This document shows positions 46,996 to 60,700 of a stretch of 64,000 nucleotides of DNA, piece after piece. The notes under the pieces are model-generated. The model saw only the letters and a list, made by a program, of their open reading frames with translations, made no database searches and had not been told where the DNA came from. The number at the start of each line of letters is the position of its first letter. Within the stretch, counting starts at the first letter, position 1. The position numbers and the translations under genes are program-made. The stretch is from positions 558,693 to 622,692 of the forward strand of contig NC_020176.2 in assembly GCF_000224145.3 (NCBI RefSeq), read 5' to 3'. The stretch is from Ciona intestinalis (Eukaryota; Chordata; Ascidiacea; Phlebobranchia; Cionidae).

Positions 46996-49900
46996 TCATT
47001 CTCTTGCTGTAACTTTGAGGAAGAGATCTTGCTTTGTTCTCATTCCACTCTTGAATGAAACGTCAATTGGAGCAGCCTTAAATACAAAGTTTATATTAGC
47101 CTTATACGTTGCAAAAATAAGATTAAAATAACTACATTTTTCAAACATAATTGAAATCATAAATTAAAAACACAGAACTAGACTAGAAAATAATTGGTAG
47201 TCTATTGTGTAAAGAAGAATCCCTTTGCCCTGTGATTTTAGGTCAGAGCATAACGAACTGTCGTATTGCGATTTACACTTCTTATCTTTTTTATAATGTT
47301 TTAGAACCGGTGCATAAAAAAAGCAAATCTTAATGACATTAAGAAATATACATAAAAACATTAAGCTAAAGATATAGTCCCTAAAGCATTCTTCCCAGAA
47401 TAGTCACTAAGTTTCACTCACAGGGGTATCTTCACAAACATCGAGATGAAATTTCTGCAGAAGTTTTGCGAAACTGATTTTAATTTCAAGAAGTGCAAAT
47501 CTCATTCCAATACAGTTACGTGGACCAGCACCAAATGGTTGGAATATCATTGGATCAATCTCATTCATGTCCAACATTCTGTACAAACAAAAAGAATAAT
47601 TTGATTGATATGTGACAAAACTTTAAACAGAAAAATTCAGCACATTTTTAATAAATAAATAATACTTTTTAATTTTGAGCTTAAAGGAAATACAGAGATT
47701 TTTTACTTTTTATAAATAAAATAAAGAAAAATTGTTATTATTAAATTTATGATACAGTCAAATCACCTTTCTGGTTTAAACACAAGGGGATCTTCCCAAA
47801 ACTCTTCATCTCTTCCCATCCCATACACCGGGATCTGAACGGTGATTCCTTTCTTGATTGTCAAGCCATGGATAGTAATATCACGCTCACAGTATCGGGA
47901 GTTCCTAAACAATTTAAACCAGTTATAGCCTAACTTGTCGAACCAGGGATTTAGGTCAGATTTGGCCTATTCCTCACTTCCCCAGTAAGTAACAGCTTAA
48001 CAAGAACTTTATTTATCTCCTGGAACACTGTTTCAACAGTTGGATAAAAATTTTAGGTTTTTGTAACCAAACATTCTAAACCCATATTGAATAATTTTAT
48101 TGATTTGTTACAATTAACTTAAAGTTAGAAATCCAACGTTGCCAAAACCATTGTAACAAATGCGATGTCATGTTAGAATTATTCAAATTTAGTTGACATA
48201 CTTACATAGGAGCAGGTGGATAAAGTCTCAATGATTCATTCAGACATTGCATTAAGTATTTCAAATCATTCATTGCCTCGTATGTCAACCCACCCTGTAA
48301 CGCAAACTGTGTATAATTCCAACTAAAAAATTTATCCTATTCCCTTGGTATACTTAATATTTCTGTACACAGGCAAGGTAGGATTACCAAATGACTTAAA
48401 TTGCATATTTTGCGACTAGTTTCATCAGTTTCAATAGATTATGTTATGATGTAATCGTCCATTAGTTCACAGACAGATTTACAGAATCTCAGACAAAGTC
48501 CGCATCCATATAGAATAGACATATGCATGCAACCAACTCACATGTTTAGCAATGACTTGTTCAATCTCTTCCCTGCATTTGTGTTGTGCATCTTTATACA
48601 CAGCCAGGTTATATGCAAGGAACACCATGGCACTTGCTGTAGTTTCAAAACCACCAAACATCATCAGAAGACTGTTGGCAGTCACTTCTATTTCGGTCAA
48701 ACCTACAAGGAAATAAATGATAAGGTAAACACAACATGTAAATTTATATGTAAAACACAACAAATTTTAAACTAGCTTCTTAACATACTGTGACTCGATC
48801 CACAATGTTGTCACCAATTTGAGTGTGAACTTCCCTGCCAATACATTTACTGATTTCAACCCAGTGGTAACTGATGGGTTGTTCAAATTGACAGCCATAA
48901 AAAAAACAATTTCTCAGAAAGTTATACTCATGGTAACTCATAATCGTTAGCACAAGAAAGCGCTTACAATATATATACACATACAATAGGAACCGGCGCC
49001 GTGGCATATTGGTGAGCGTGCCTGCTTGTAACCCAGAGGTAAAGGGTTCAAGGCTCCTTCCTGCTACCACTGTGGGCGTATGTGTCCCTGGGCAAAACAC
49101 TTAACGACAATTGCTCCAGCCCAGTGGCTACTAATGGGTTGTACGAATTATCAGCCATACTAAAAAGAATAAAAAAATCCCACAAAAGAATAATCACCTA
49201 CAAAGTAACATACATGGTAACTCGTAAGCTGGCACGAGGTGTTAAACCCGTGTGATAACGACTGTCGTTTTACGGCAACGCAGGATAAAGTAAGTTAACT
49301 TCATTCATATATATACATAAAATCAGCAATCTTACTACACAATTATATAAATTATTCTTTACCTTTAGTTGCTCCATTCTTTACCTCATTATCTGTTATC
49401 TCAGAATTAATCATTGTCTGCAGAATATCCACCCTCTGCATGTAACAAGTCAAACCAATATTCATAAATATGAATTACTAATTTACACGGACCATGCACT
49501 GGTACAACTACTGAGTTTTTGATAACAAAATCTAACCTGGGGTAGTTCATTGTCAATAAATTTTAATAAAAATGTTTATTTAATTCCCGTGTCTTAAATT
49601 GCAGCTATTCAGTAAAGAAATGAAATAAATAAACTGATTGTTGGACATAGCAGAAGCATAAAAAGAGAACAATAATTTATAGTTTAAAGATTAATGTCAT
49701 CGGCCTGACAAAGAAAATCTAGGATTTATGCCAGACTTTGTCTATTACACAAACAACCATATTTAATTTACTAACAGCATAGTAGGCAAAGATTGAAAGT
49801 ATTTGTCACCTTTTGAACATATAGTAAAGCAACAAACCTGTTCGACATTTGCTTTGTTCTTTTTCACAGTCTTAGCTAGCCGGGCAAAATAACGCAAACA

Positions 49901-51666
49901 ATCTTTTGGTAAAAGACTGTAATCAAATACTTTAGCAATGTTTTCCGTCCATGGAAACATCACTGAATGATAAAAAAAATGTTTTTTGGGCAATTTTTTA
50001 CGCCAAGTAAGCAGAGGTGTTATTGATGGGGTAAGGCCAATTTATATAACGCTGTTTTACTTTTGTTAATTGATTTTTTTTTATTATTCATAGGGCATGT
50101 TTATATGGGTTATGTCCATTTTTTCTTAGACTGGTGAAATTTAAAACATAAACAAGTTTCATGCTTGGTAACTTCTAGGTGTTGCACGGGGTGTTAAAGG
50201 ACACCACACATGTGTATAATAAACCACTGTGTCTGTGTTTTGCCTTACCAATTGACCAAGCATATGAAGATAAACCATGATTGAAAGAAACTAAATTAAA
50301 CAAGTTAAACCATTCTATTGGAATAAGAGACTGACGATGCCATTTAAGCGAAATACAAGTTTTTTTATACAATTAGTTGTACTTGGTTTTTGTCTGCTAC
50401 GTTTTTACAGCACCCGACCCTCAAATTCAACATACTTACGGAATATAAGAAAGAATGGATTCTTAAAGACTGGGTAGTTAAAAAGTTCCAAAGCCATCTT
50501 AACTACTTCAGGTTCCTGTCCTTGTGGTTTTGACTGTGACAAAACAACTGATTATTATGTCATAATTAACAAGATAGAGTATAATAGTAATATTCAAAGC
50601 TTTTATTTTACTCAATACAAAAGCTATGATTTTTAACTGGCACTCTTTTCCACTCTTTTTTATCCATACGAATTTTTAACAACTATCGTTTTGCTCTTGA
50701 TTCCCTTCTTAAATAACATTATCTTTGCTATCTTTTTCAGAGAGATATATCAAATTATATTATTATGTAAAGCTGCCGGTATGAGTGTGTACATACTAAA
50801 TTCATCCACGTAACTACTTGCCTGTGAGTCGACATTCACACCAAAGGCTGCAGAACAAATTGAATCTATCGCAACTTTGGAAAATACACTGCATTAAAAC
50901 AGAATATTAAAACAGAGAACAAAAAAGCTGTACACCAATATTACATAAAAGTTCTAATTTTTATAAAATATCTTCTAACAAATGACACAGTTTTACACAA
51001 GGTCTAACAAAACTTATATTTATTTATATATATATGGCACACCTAAGCTAGTTTTACGTCACATCAGTGTGACCAGGTAAACTTACTTTATTCTCGCATG
51101 GCTAAAAAACGACAGTCGTTAAACACGGATGTTCATACGTCTCACGCCAGCTTACAAGTTACCAAGTATGTTACTTTTTGGGTGATTATTATTTTTTTTT
51201 TATAAGTTAAAAGCAGGTACGCTAACCACTTTCCACGGCGCTGGACGAAACTCTAGGTTTCATCTTGTTTCGCTTTGGAACCTTTGGCGTGCAGATTAAC
51301 ACAAGACTAAAATATGAATAAAAATAGCCTACTTGGAGTGCAGAATAACCCAACACTAATACTAAAGTAGTTGAATATAACTTACACTGCAGGCTGGAAT
51401 CTTCCATTACTATCTGAGTTTATCGTTCCAATGTTTTGAACAAAACTATCGGCACAATCTTCAACTATACCAAACATTTCTTTCAACTTTGAAGAAGTAA
51501 ACGTTGGAGAAAGGGTGTCCCTGTGGAAAAAGGTGTAAATTTCATAACAATTTATTTATTTCTGATGAATACCATTGTATTTAAAACTACAAAGTTCTCT
51601 GTGTATTTTAGTATAGTCACTTTGAGTGCCAAGTTCGTAAAAACTGGGTATTTATACACACACACA

Positions 51667-51700
<34 letters not shown>

Positions 51701-53939
51701 AGTATACACAAATACCTATGTATACAGAACTAAATGATTAAACAGCAATGTGGCTCTACTGTAAAAAAAATGAACCATATATTTCTATTAAAACATAGAA
51801 CAACAGGACTGCTTTAAAAAATAATAACTAAATTAGTAAATACCTCACTCTTTTCCATTGCTTACCACTGATAGCAGTTAGATTGTCATTGAACTCTTTA
51901 CCATTTGCGTTTTGAAAGTTTTTCTAAAATTTAAAACATCTATACATGAAAATCCAAGCGAAATTAAAATAAAATCATATCCTCAGATAAGTAATTGGTT
52001 TAAATCCGAAGTGATCATATATACCATAAGTATGTATCTAACCTGTTTATTCTCAGATGGCAGAGCAACTACAGTTGGTATAACACAAAAGTTCGAGGGC
52101 ACAATAGTTTAACCACGTACTTACGAGTTGCCATGTATTTAACTTTGTTAGTGATTGTTTTTTGTACGTATAAACTCAAAATAAAGTTATCGCTGAAAAC
52201 TGGTAATTAAAAATCAAATTATTCAAAGATATCACATAGAGTGAATATACAAAACAAAATTCAGTTGTTATAAACATTAAACAAATACAACTAAACGCAC
52301 CTGTCTATCTGGAAATATATGAAATTCTTTTATCATGATTTGCTTTAAAATTTCTGGGTCACCAACATAAACATGTGGACTTAAACCAATGTAATGACTG
52401 AAAAACAAATAAAGTAGTTTGTTAACAACTATAAGTAAACCATATAACCGTACACCTTACCCATAAATTGGCCCAAACTTTTGTTTCAATTCTAAATGTC
52501 TCTTATAGCCCTGTCAAGGTAAAATTTACAAAATTGTTTTGTGCAACATTAAATGAAAATAATAGTTTACTGCATTTTTTATGGTTTTAATCCCAGGCAG
52601 TTTTAAATTTGGCTCTGGTCATTCTTGAGTTGGATTGAATTTCTCAGTTCTATCATAGCGGTCAATGGTGTACTCTGACAAATAAGTTAGCATTGTGCAA
52701 TAAATTGGTGTTTTTGATAAACATGGAAAATTGATAAAGGTTTTAGGAGTTAGGGAAATGTTAAGAAACCTTTCATCTTGGTTTTCTTTAAATAGTTGAA
52801 ACTTCAATGGTATTCTACACAGTATGTATTGTATAAAAACAAGAGTTATTTCGTGATAAAGTAACTTATTATATTTGGGTTTAACAAACTAAAACGATGG
52901 ATATCTACAAACATATAATAACGATATAATACATCATAATAAACCTAAAGTAAACACTGTACAACCTAACTATACTGCAGTATCAATTAAACTAACTGGT
53001 GACTGTGCATACAACACGGCACGACAAAAGCGTTAATGACTCGGTGCAGGCAGCAGGAATAAAAGCGTCAGAATGTTATCAAGGTGAGACGAGTTAGCGG
53101 TAAAATACTACCACAATGTTGCTCATAGAGATCACATAGCACACAGCAATTACGGCCAATTTGATCTTAGAAATAATATAAATCTGTACATGTATAGCTA
53201 TATTTGTGTAAGGTGCTTGTCATAGACCTAGGATTCATGCCAGATTTGGCTCAATACAGAACTTCAATAGAAACTCACTGCATCAGAATCTTTAAAGAAT
53301 TTGCTCATGTTTCCAACCCCCAGTATTGTAGGTGGATCATGTGGTATGTTAAGGTCCTTTAGCACTTGCCATCTTTTGTGGATGTACAGTCTGTATGAAA
53401 GAAATGCAGTTGAACAGAGATTTAATGGAGGAGCTTAATGATAAAAAGTTGGGTGGGTACATGTTCGTCGATGTACGGGTTTGAAGCTCAAAGCTGCCAC
53501 TGATGGTTTGTTGTGCAAACACTTATTGTTAATTGCTCAAACATTGGTCCATAATTGATTGTCAATAATCTAGAAAAATAACAACCCTTAAAGTTACATA
53601 CACGGAAACTCATAAACAGAACAGCCATGTTACTTACTGTTGTTGTACAAATAGAAATAAATAAGTTGCATATTCCTAAAGCATCTTAACACCAACCTTT
53701 TAACGTATTTATTTCATTTACATTTACTTTTTGACTTTTAATAGCCATAAACAATGTAAAACGGACATGTTATTTTAGAATACAAGGTATTTTACTACTT
53801 GGTAAATATAGTATTACAAAAATATTATGACTGTATGATATTTATTATAAATACCAAACTTTCCAAACCTGATAAGAATGAATGAAGTCAGGATTAAAAT
53901 CCAAGTTTCCAACGATAAAATATCAAGAGGAGTAATCAT
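46996..53939 (-). CDS. CYP3-clan cytochrome P450, copy A
   Basis: Microsomal haem monooxygenase, CYP3A-like; substrate unknown. Fifteen exons (minus): 53939-53869, 53390-53279, 52510-52461, 52397-52301, 51923-51844, 51520-51386, 50888-50822, 50533-50440, 49962-49838, 49435-49363, 48702-48542, 48294-48206, 47904-47767, 47578-47422, 47076-46996; 1,530 nt, 509 aa, all in frame. The N-terminus MITPLDILSLETWILILTSF is the ER anchor. SGKQWKRVRDTLSPTF is the helix C region (WxxxR). GGFETT is the I-helix oxygen-binding site, ESLR the K-helix ExxR, and FGAGPRNCIG the haem loop with Cys ligand. Length is normal for the family. The intron after 50822 starts with GC, not GT. The gene is followed head-to-tail by two paralogues. 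Confidence 0.95.
48991..49308 (+). mobile_element. Composite SINE, full length
   Basis: The clearest complete copy. It has a tRNA-like head (GCATATTGGTGAGCGTGCC, A-box-like; AAGGGTTCAAGGC, B-box-like), the middle block AATTGCTCCAGCCCAGTGGC, then the tail CTCGTAAGCTGGCACGAGGT and GCAGGATAAAGTAAGTT. It lies in a P450-A intron. A further middle-block fragment lies at 48850-48930. Confidence 0.8.
51064..51205 (-). mobile_element. SINE tail
   Basis: Reverse copy: TCTCGCATGG, CAGTCGTTAAACACGG, CACGCCAGCTTACAAGTTAC and the GGGTGATTATT end. Confidence 0.65.
51658..51712. repeat. CA/TA dinucleotide microsatellite
   Basis: A short CA run followed by an uninterrupted TA run in a P450-A intron. Confidence 0.9.
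52055..52180 (-). mobile_element. SINE tail, degenerate
   Basis: The reverse tail block is recognisable from AACTACAGTTGGTATAACAC and TTACGAGTTGCCATGTATTT. Confidence 0.45.
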
Positions 53940-54060
53940 GGCTGGTGGAAATATCAGGATTATTTTAACAGCTATAAACCCTTAACACCTAGCACCCTGA
54001 AAGTAATATTTGGGTTAAAATTGACATTTATTGCAGAGATTAAACAAATAAACACAAATT
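53838..54060. repeat. Paralogous first-exon/promoter block, copy A
   Basis: This block (exon 1, its donor and ~120 bp upstream of the ATG) is nearly identical to 62258-62477. Exon 1 is identical in all 71 bases, and only about four substitutions occur in the next ~100 bp upstream. Confidence 0.85.
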
Positions 54061-54711
54061 ACCACAGCAATGGTTAATGTAATAATAGATTGAAATTGAA
54101 GAATGGCAGACTGGAATTTCATTTCCTCATATTCACAGTAAACTGCATGATACGTCACTTAATTATACAATACAGTTGGGCCGGGTGTTATATTTACGCA
54201 ACACAACAATTTATTCAATCTTTATGCGTTAAGTTAATGTGGGTAAACTTTATTAATAAATCTTAAAGCATAGTCAACTGCTACAAACATGAGACAAATC
54301 CTATTGCGAAGCAAGTTAGGGGCTGTGGTTTATAAGCCAGAGTTGACCCATTACTTAAGATCATGTAACACCACATGCCTTCACAGTAGTTACATTGCTG
54401 AAACGAAATAAGTCTTAATCATTCACTTTTACATGATATAAAATTCACATGAAATAAAATTCATGTCATTTTAGTTCAAAACAAGATATCAAAATTGAAT
54501 TTGAAAAATGAAACCCAAAATCATAATGAAAACATACAGATTTTTTATATACTGTTTTGTAAGGGTGAGACCTAAGAAACAGTTTTTCAAAATTAACCAT
54601 GGTAGCAATAGAAGCAGAATAGTGGTTTAAATTGCAATGAAAATTATCGTATTAAAAGTACAGAGTTAAAACAATCATTTGATAAAACTTGGCCAATTAA
54701 AGACAGAATAA

Positions 54712-57700
54712 TTACAGAATTACAGTTAGAAGATAATACACCAGTAAAGATGGAACTACTCTAATCTCTAATGCTTTAACTTTCAAGTAGAGAGTTTCCT
54801 TTGGTTTCATGCTGGTTTTGAATCCAACTTTTAACGGAGGTGCCTGAACAAATTTCCATTGTTTACAAATAATTGAACGAATTGAACTCTTTATCCTCAT
54901 GTGGTGGGGCAACAACAGTTGTTTATATCACAGGTCTGTTATGTTTCAAACACCTCATGGCCAGTTACAAGTTACCATGTATGCAACTTTGTTGGTGATT
55001 GTTTGTTAGAAGAAATTTTTAAATATGTATCTGACATTTGGGACAACATAGAACGAAGCATTTGCTTTTAAGTGTCTTAATAAAGGCACACAAAATGTCT
55101 TTGAAATATTGGTAAATCTTTAGTAAAAAAACAAAAGTGTGGCTTTTGTAGTTAAAAGGGTTTTTCTTAAAAAGTTTAAGAACTAATAGTCTTTAGAATA
55201 AATAAGTTTCACTCACAGGGGTATCTTCACAAACATCGAGATAAAATTTCTGCAGAAGTTTTGCGAAAGTGATTTTAATTTCAAGAAGTGCAAATCTCAT
55301 TCCAATACAGTTACGTGGACCAGCACCAAATGGTTGAAATATCATTGGATCAATCTCATTCATGTCCAACATTCTGTACAAACAAAACATTTCTTGCATT
55401 AATTGGGTTAATTCCAATATTTGCAGTAAGTGTAAATATAGATAATCTTCTTTTTTTCTCACACTAAAAAAGACTAGTGATAAAATACATAACAAATTAT
55501 AACACAGTAGGGGTTCGTTTACAATTCGTAAAACAAACATTTTCATATTAATATTAAGGATTTAAATCACTATTAACCAATACGTACACAGCATAATATA
55601 ACAAGGTATTCCATGTAAAGTTACCGTTCCTATACACCGGTGTTTTCACTATATTGTGCAAACATAATCACATACTTACCTATCTGGGTTAAAAGTCAAA
55701 GGTTCATTCCAAAACTCTTCATCTCTTCCCATTCCAAACACTGGGATATTTACGAGTGTCCCTTTAGGAATGGTCACCCCATTTATTGTAATGTCGCGTT
55801 CACAGTATCTTGAATTACTAAATATAAAGGTGTGTCAGCAAACATGAATAAGCTGCCTAAACATTTCTTTTCTAGGAAGAAGTTTCACTTTATTGAACCA
55901 AAGTTTCATCTTCCATCTAGCAAGACATCAGGGCAGCTATACACTTTATGCAGAAGACTATTACTGCATTACGATCATGTCTGGGAACCAAAGTAGGGCA
56001 AAGCTGTTGCTGCCAAGAATGTTGTATTTTAAATTGGCAAATTATTCATAATTATTCACTATCCATATAAAACACTCACGCAGGTACAAGCGAATAAAGC
56101 CTCATAGATTCATTGAGACACTGAGTCATATATTTCAAATCCTGCACAGCTTCATAAGTCAATCCACCCTGTATGGATATCATGAGAAACATTACAATGT
56201 TAGGAATGTTGGACATTTATACAAGTAGAGTAACAACGACAGTTGTTATAACAGGGGTGTTCTGTTTCATACATCTCATGCCGGCTTTCAAATAACCAAC
56301 TACTCACTTTTGTAAGTAAATTTTTCCCTGCATGACTAACAACTTAAACTATCCATTGATGACCACTGGGTTGGAGCAACGCAGGTTAAATGCTTTAATA
56401 AATAAACGCATAACTATAATATCAAGCTTGAACACTTATTCCTTTAGCTAAGAGATATTTGCTCTAACCGAGGGGCTCTTAAACTTTTTGAAGCACCCCC
56501 CCCAATAAAGATCTCAACAAACTTGCGCCCCCCTTTTTGTTAAATTATCAGTGGTGTTCAACTAATTTCTGCCATAATCCACCACAGCCAAACCTGACAT
56601 ATTGGACATGCTTTAAACCTCGCCCCCTTGGTTGACTGTATCTGTATTATTGCGTAAAACACATTATCGCGATCAACGCAAAAGTGAAGTCAAATAACCG
56701 TTCTGTTTACATTTGCATAGTTTAGCCTTATATTTGCCATGTTTTTTCTTAGCCAGGTAGACTGTTTGTTACGAAATAGTAGGGATTAATTGCATCATAA
56801 TAGCGATTGTTTTGCCTGGCAATTAATTACGACATAATAGCAATTCACACGGCGATTATTTACATCATAATAGGGATTGACACCTCATCATTTAGCATGT
56901 GTAAGAGGTTTAAAAACAGACTTAAAGGTTTGCTATTTTAATTTAACTTTTGCGTGCGTCGTATTTAAACCTTTTGAACACTACTGTAATGAGACATATA
57001 ACACTTTATTTTATATACTTTTTCGCGACCCCCTTCGAATGTGACACGCCCCCCCAGTTTAAGAACCACTGCTCTAACCACTACCAAGGGTTTGGTAAAT
57101 ATGCATACAACCAACTCACATGTTCAGCAATGACTTGTTCAATCTCTTCTCTGCATTTGTGTTGTGCATCTTTATACACAGCCAGGTTATATGCAAGGAA
57201 CACCATGGCGTTAGATGTTGTTTCATATCCAGCCAGCAACATGATTATACTGTTGCCTTTCATTTCAGTTTTTGTAACCCCTGCATTTAAACGGTTATTA
57301 AAACCATGTATGTATCTTTCTAGATAAATGTTTTTTTTCTTTTTTTTGTGATACCATCAATTGAGAAACCCATTAGTGAACAATGTGCTGGAGCGATGTG
57401 TTATGTGGCTTGTATAAGAATACACACACACACAATTATAGCAGCATTGTGCCTTGAACTCAGTATCCTTTGGTTTGTGCTTATATTGGTAAATATGGTT
57501 TCATCACTGGCTCACATACAAACCTTTCACTGCTCCATTCTTCACATCTTCTTCTGTTATTTGAGAATCAATCATTGTTTGCAAGATGTCTGTTCTCTGT
57601 GGTAAATAAAATAATGCGTTTTATTCGTTTTTTTAATTTCAAACAAGTGTAAAAATCTTACAGTGAGTTTTCCAAACTTAATTAGAATTAGAACCAAACA

Positions 57701-60700
57701 TAAACCATTCATTTCTTTAAAGTTAATATTAAAGATTAAATTAATTTAATTATTATAAAGAACTGGAAACAAACATTCTACTTAAATGAGAGACAGATGA
57801 TGCTAGTTGTCGAAACATATATCTCTTCGCTATATTATTAGTTGAGTTCATTTTTTTTGCTGCGTGTTTAGTAGCACTTAAGCAACAATACAACATTTAT
57901 TATTAATTATTTAATTGTAACAACTGACATGCAACGCATTCATTAAAATTATAAACTTACTTGTTTCTTTTCCTTTTTACTTTCAACAACAGAATCGATA
58001 AGTCTTGCAAAATATCTGACGTACTTTCTCGGGAAAATAGTATAATCAAACTTTTCTGCAATTTTTTCCGTCCATGGGAAGATTACTATGGATGCAAATG
58101 TTGTCTTAGAGTTAAAAGGAAGAAGTATCAAGCAAAATTGTGCCTTTTCCAGCATAAATGAATATTTAATTATTATTAGATGACAGATTTTAATAAAACA
58201 ACAAAATGTTGCATATTTATTCTTCATTTTTAATTAAAAACTTGTAAGCGACACAAAGTACATGGAATAAGTGTAAGTTTCCATGACATACAGGAATAAG
58301 TAAGTAATCATCCATTATTCGTCTGGTCTATGTTGATAGACATGGTGTCTTTGGGCAAGACATTTAACAAACATTGCTTTAGTTCATTAGCCCCTAATGG
58401 GTGGTAGTCAGGCAATGGGCCAATTTCAGCCTAAATTTGCAGGGCCCATGTCATGTCACACTATAGGTCCTCACCCACATGAAATAGAATTTCTAATTCC
58501 ATGATATGTTAGCTTTACTGAATTATAGAGAAACTAAACCTACACTGTGTTGAATATTACAATTACTTACAAAACACATATAACATTGGGTTCCTGAAGA
58601 ATTCAAACGCAAGCAACTCGCGAGCCATTTTTGCCACCTGAGATTCTTCACCATTATTTCCTGCCTGTAAATGGGTTTTATATTAGTGCATAAACACATA
58701 TTGGTGCCAAGTTAATGGACCAACTCTGGGCAAAAGTTTAGGTCCAGTGAACTATTATGCTTTAGGACCTGACCCACTTAGAAAGAAACAGAATAGAAAG
58801 TATATTTCCAAAAGAAAAGATTCAAGCGGTATAGTATTTCCACTGTTTACACTATAAGTTTAACACATGGAATATATTGTGGCAAGAATACCTGGGAGTC
58901 AACTTTGACACCAAATGCTGAAGAACAAATCCCATCCAACGTTAGTCGTCCAAATGCTCTGCAAAATATTTCGATCATTTAATTATTTCAAATTATTAAG
59001 CGACGGATTTTTGAGACCAGAGATTTTAGGAATAATAAGTAAAATAATAAAAAAAAACAATTAAACTTGTTGTAATGATAATTTAAATTGTTTTGCTATT
59101 GGAATAGAGTTTTGTTTTTCTAGCCAGACCTCAATTCTCCAACTCAGTGGTGTGTTATATCACCCTGGATGGCGGGGTAGTGGGGTAACTCTTGCCTAAA
59201 CCTCAGGTCCCATGTTTATCACTCTATAGGACCTCACCCACAAAGAATAGAATAAAATAAACTGTCCAACTCACAATGAAACGTCAAATCTTCCGTCAAC
59301 ATCTGAGTTTATCGTTCCAATGTTTTGAACAAAACTATCGGCACAATCTTCAACTATACCAAACATTTCTTTCAACTTTGATGATGAGAATGTGGGAGAG
59401 AGGGTGTTCCTGGAAATACACAAGTTAGATACAGCTGATGAAAATAATTTGCCCTTTTAAAGTATTACAGTTTTTTAAAAACTAATAAATTAATTTTAAG
59501 ATGGAGTACGATTACTTTTTTCTTTTATAGTTAAGTTAATGTGGTTGGAATGAACAGGTCAGTAGAGGAGTGTTGTGAAACTTTCCTTAACTAGATACAA
59601 TTTGTCAAAAATTTTGGAATGTTTTGTTTGTTGTGTATAACTGTAAAAGTTTTATAAATTAGGCATCCAAAGGATTAAATGTGCTGTGTTTATTCATGCA
59701 ATAAAATCTTTACAAAATTAAAGATATTTGACTGTTTTATTTAAAAAGCTTTAACATTTCAGGTCAAGACAGCTAGAATACAACTGATTCAATCATCCTA
59801 CTTTAAAACTCAGGACAGAAAGTTTAGTCTGTCCTGAGTTTCGAGGTAACTGGCCTATTTAAATAAAAAAAAAATAGTCAACTCTGGCCTATATCTCAGG
59901 TTGCATGCTGTGGGACCTCACTCTTATAGAATAGAATACTAAATTTAGTATTAAATCCATTTACCTAATTCTTTTCCATTTCCTCCCACTCACAACAGTC
60001 AAAGCTGAGTTCATTTCTTTACCATTTACATCAAGTAGAGCAATCTGTGGCAACGTAAAATGTTTAAATACAACATCTTATACCTGATGCCCCACAATAG
60101 AAATATCATAACCAAATAACAGATTCCAAAGAAACTTAAATAGTTAATGTCATAACAGTAGATTCTATTTAATCGAGAGACTGGTGATGCCATTTACGTG
60201 AAATATATATCTATTTATAATTTAATATACAATTGGTGGAAATTGATTTTGTCTCTTATAATTTCGAGGCACCAGATCCTGAAACATAGTTATAACTAAT
60301 GAGATTGGTGATTGTGCAAATTATCAACCATACACAAAATCACTGTGAAACTCCTAACGAGATTGAGGTGTATAAAGCCAACATGTGTGCTATTAGACAC
60401 GCAGTTATTGCTCAGTTAAACACAAATAAATATTCGCGTAATAATTAATTAATAACAAAACACACCTGCCTGTCAGGAAATGTAGAAAACTCTTTAATAA
60501 AGATTTTTTTCAAAATTTCTGGATCAGTTATCGTTATGGAGGGTGTAAGCCAATTGTATGCGCTGTGGAAAGAGCAGAAGTTAATGAACAATACTACATT
60601 AATATTTAAATTCACTTCTTAAAATGTTAATTAGAAAAAGTTAGTAAACAGTACTACATTAATGTGTAAGTGTATTCGCTTTAAAAACCTAAGTTTTATC

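Noticed and set aside
48780..49100. 106-codon minus-strand frame in P450 A
   Set aside because: It is the reverse strand of a full-length SINE and a partial copy, not an exon. The P450 exons on either side join in frame without it.
56950..57327. 125-codon plus-strand frame
   Set aside because: It covers the end of the hAT-like element and the antisense of P450 B exon 11.
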